64,000 bases of DNA, taken from positions 5,022,001 to 5,086,000 of the forward strand of contig NZ_CP197246.1 in NCBI RefSeq assembly GCF_052076145.1. Direction: 5' to 3'. A program made the translations under genes and the position numbers. Below are positions 62,412 to 64,000 of the stretch, in pieces (position 1 is the stretch's first letter; each line of letters starts with the position of its first letter). The notes below the pieces were generated by a model, which had not been told where the DNA came from, did no database searches, and saw nothing but the letters and a program-made list of their open reading frames with translations. The stretch is from Kitasatospora sp052076145 (lineage in GTDB: Bacteria; Actinomycetota; Actinomycetes; Streptomycetales; Streptomycetaceae).

Positions 62412-62539
62412 CCCCGGGGCAGGGCGTCCACCCGCCCGGCCGTCACCCTGTCGGCCCTGCCCGCGCGCGTCCGGCGGCCCGCCCGCAGAGGCTTGCCGTG
62501 ACCGGGGGCCTGCCGTGACCGGGCCCGGGAGGGATGTCG

Positions 62540-63298
62540 ATGACCGCGATACTCGTCGCCGCCGGGGCCTTCCTGATGACGCTGTTCGGCGGTTTCGTCG
62601 CCCAGCGCACGGGAGACCGGCGGCATCTGGTGCTCGGCTTCGCCGCCGGGCTGATGCTCGGTGTGGTGGCCTTCGACCTGCTGCCCGAGGCGATCCACGC
62701 GGCGCCGGACGAACTGCACGGCGTGCCGCAGGCGCTGCTGATGTTCGCGGCGGGCTTTCTGACGATCCACATCGTGGAGCGGGCGGTGGCCATCCACCGG
62801 GGCCACGAGGGCGAGTACGCGACCCACACCCACGGGCACGCGCACCACCACGGGCCCGGCCGGGAGGGGGTCGGTCTGGCCGCCGCCTCGGCACTCGTCG
62901 GCCACAGCCTGATGGACGGCTTCGCGATCGGCGCGGCCTTCCAGGCGGGCAGTACCGTCGGGACAGTGGTGGCGATCGCCGTCGTGGCACACGACTTCGC
63001 GGACGGCTTCAACACGTACACCATCACCCGGATGTACGGGAACGACCGCCGCCGCGCCCTCACCCTGCTCGGGGCCGACGCGCTGGCGCCCGTCACCGGG
63101 GCCGGGATCACCCTGCTGTTCACCATCCCGGAGCAGGTGCTCGGGCTGTATCTCGGCTTCTTCGCGGGGTTCCTGCTCTACCTGGCGACCTCCGACATCC
63201 TGCCCGAGGCGCACAGTCCGCACCCGTCCCGCACCACGCTGCTCTGCACGCTCCTGGGCGTCGGTTTCATGTGGCTGGTGGTCGGCCTTGCGGGCTGA
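62540..63298 (+). CDS. ZIP-family metal transporter
   Basis: A 252-residue membrane protein with eight hydrophobic segments, transporting divalent metal (Zn2+, possibly Fe2+ or Mn2+). The family helices are clear: SALVGHSLMDGFAIGAAFQAG (H122, D126) and AVVAHDFADGFNTYTI (H151, D155), which form the metal path. A His-rich cytosolic loop (YATHTHGHAHHHGPG, 93-106) lies between helices 3 and 4. The ATG at 62540 is chosen because GGAGGG lies 6 bases upstream, while the ATG at 62534 directly abuts it. Single gene, convergent with the LysR gene. Confidence 0.92.
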   Translation: MTAILVAAGAFLMTLFGGFVAQRTGDRRHLVLGFAAGLMLGVVAFDLLPEAIHAAPDELHGVPQALLMFAAGFLTIHIVERAVAIHRGHEGEYATHTHGHAHHHGPGREGVGLAAASALVGHSLMDGFAIGAAFQAGSTVGTVVAIAVVAHDFADGFNTYTITRMYGNDRRRALTLLGADALAPVTGAGITLLFTIPEQVLGLYLGFFAGFLLYLATSDILPEAHSPHPSRTTLLCTLLGVGFMWLVVGLAG

Positions 63299-63327
63299 AC
63301 CGCCCGCACGGCCGGACTCCAGGACGA

Positions 63328-63347
63328 GCGCGCTAGGACCAGCGCGC
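63328..63347. terminator. Small hairpin between ZIP and lysR genes
   Basis: GCGCGCT-AGGACC-AGCGCGC, a 7-bp stem overlapping the lysR stop codon and lying 30 bases past the ZIP stop. Confidence 0.5.
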
Positions 63348-64000
63348 CTGCACAGCCGCCAGGGCGGCCGTGATCGCGGGCCGTCGGGAGGCCTGGGTGC
63401 GCCAGAGCAGGAAGACCCGGCGCGCGGGTTCGGGCACCACCGGCCGGGCGACCACGCCGGGCGGTAGCGGGCCACGGCCGAGCCGGGGCACCAGGCCGAC
63501 GCCGAGACCGGCCTCGATCAGCGCGATCTGGGTCTCGAACTCGCCGACCTGGTAGTGCACGTCGGGCTCCTCGCCGGCCTCCCGCATCGTCCGCACCAGC
63601 CAGTCGTGGCAGATGTTCCCCGGTGGCACGCTGATCCAGCGCTGCCCGCAGAGCCGGGCGACCGGCACCACCGCGAGCGCCGCCAGCGGATCCTCCTCGC
63701 GCAGCAGCAGGTCGACCGGGTCGAGGCCGAGATCCAGCCGGGCCAGGCCGTCCTGGACGGGCAGCGGCACGGTCGGCCAGTCCTGGACGAGGGCGAGGTC
63801 GACCTCGCCGCGGGCGACGAGGTCGGCCGCGAGGTAGGGGTCGGTCTCCAGCAGCCGTACGTCCAGCTCTGGGCAGCTCACCCGCAGGTCGGCCAGTGTC
63901 CCGGGCAGCAGGCCGCGCGCGCCCGTCGCGAACGCCGCGATCAGCAGCCGGCCCACGGCCTGCCCGCGCTGCTCCTCCAAGGTCACCTCGGCCTGCTCGA
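63333..64000 (-). CDS. LysR-type transcriptional regulator, C-terminal part
   Basis: The gene runs off the right edge, so only about 222 residues are seen. It is a periplasmic-binding-protein-like effector domain: GRLLIAAFATGARGLLPGTLADLRVSCPELDVRLLETDPYLAADLVARGEVDLALVQDWP (RD1, first half), then LLREEDPLAALAVVPVARLCGQRWISVPPGNICHDWLVRTMREAGEEPDVHYQV and IALIEAGLGVGLVPRLG. The winged helix-turn-helix must lie beyond 64000. The effector and targets are unknown. It is convergent with the ZIP transporter gene. Confidence 0.9.
   Translation of the reverse strand, partial: EQAEVTLEEQRGQAVGRLLIAAFATGARGLLPGTLADLRVSCPELDVRLLETDPYLAADLVARGEVDLALVQDWPTVPLPVQDGLARLDLGLDPVDLLLREEDPLAALAVVPVARLCGQRWISVPPGNICHDWLVRTMREAGEEPDVHYQVGEFETQIALIEAGLGVGLVPRLGRGPLPPGVVARPVVPEPARRVFLLWRTQASRRPAITAALAAVQARWS

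Overview
The window is very GC-rich DNA with codon use strongly biased to G/C in third positions. It carries a conserved bldA-type TTA codon in an adpA homologue, two DasR/chitinase-type promoter repeats and an actinobacterial rRNA operon. All of this points to Streptomycetaceae. The 16S variable regions and several enlarged proteins make me lean towards Kitasatospora rather than Streptomyces sensu stricto, but I cannot settle the genus by reading alone. No prophage, insertion sequence or CRISPR array was recognised, so the window reads as chromosomal core with scattered lineage-specific genes.

Layout. 1-3.5 kb: 5' end of a tricorn protease homologue, a secreted GH18 chitinase behind a DasR-like direct repeat, a membrane acyltransferase and a tRNA-Lys. 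3.5-9.5 kb: quinone oxidoreductase, Na+/H+ antiporter, glucose-6-phosphate isomerase, aldo/keto reductase and a second identical tRNA-Lys. 9.5-15.1 kb: a minus-strand group with a RecB-type Fe-S nuclease, a conserved partner, an SF1 helicase/ATPase and two small proteins. This looks like a Dna2-like helicase-nuclease split over separate genes. 15.3-20.8 kb: phosphoglycerate-mutase-like phosphatase, an NsdA-like regulator, a spermidine-synthase-like protein, a secreted protein and a hotdog protein. 21-25 kb: tRNA-His, then adpA-orn in a translationally coupled pair, with AdpA carrying unusual extensions at both ends, and a HAD hydrolase. 25.9-29 kb: universal stress protein, a low-complexity surface protein and a DUF4239 membrane protein.

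29-36.3 kb: an accD1-accA1-hmgL-acdH leucine/branched-chain acyl-CoA catabolic operon with a divergent TetR gene and a clear palindromic operator. 36.4-46.2 kb: fused ABC exporter, MFS transporter, ATP-grasp protein, Nudix hydrolase, an unknown protein, LD-carboxypeptidase and a PRK/PanK-like kinase. 46.2-51.9 kb: a complete rrn operon (16S-23S-5S, no spacer tRNA) with leader, processing stem and terminator. 52-58.4 kb: NarL-type two-component system, DUF2637 membrane protein, CitE-like aldolase, YigZ family protein and cupin. 58.5-62.4 kb: a two-gene cassette of an unknown coiled-coil protein and a protein related to coiled-coil/Mrr restriction endonucleases in which the catalytic residues appear to be gone. 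62.5-64 kb: ZIP metal transporter and a LysR regulator cut by the window end.

The two most interesting candidates for an undescribed system are the split nuclease/helicase operon (10.2-15.1 kb) and the Mrr-like cassette (58.6-62.4 kb). Regulation is also unusually readable here: chitinase repeats, a TetR operator, a three-fold 10-bp iteron, several -10 boxes placed for leaderless translation, and matched terminators behind the tRNA genes.
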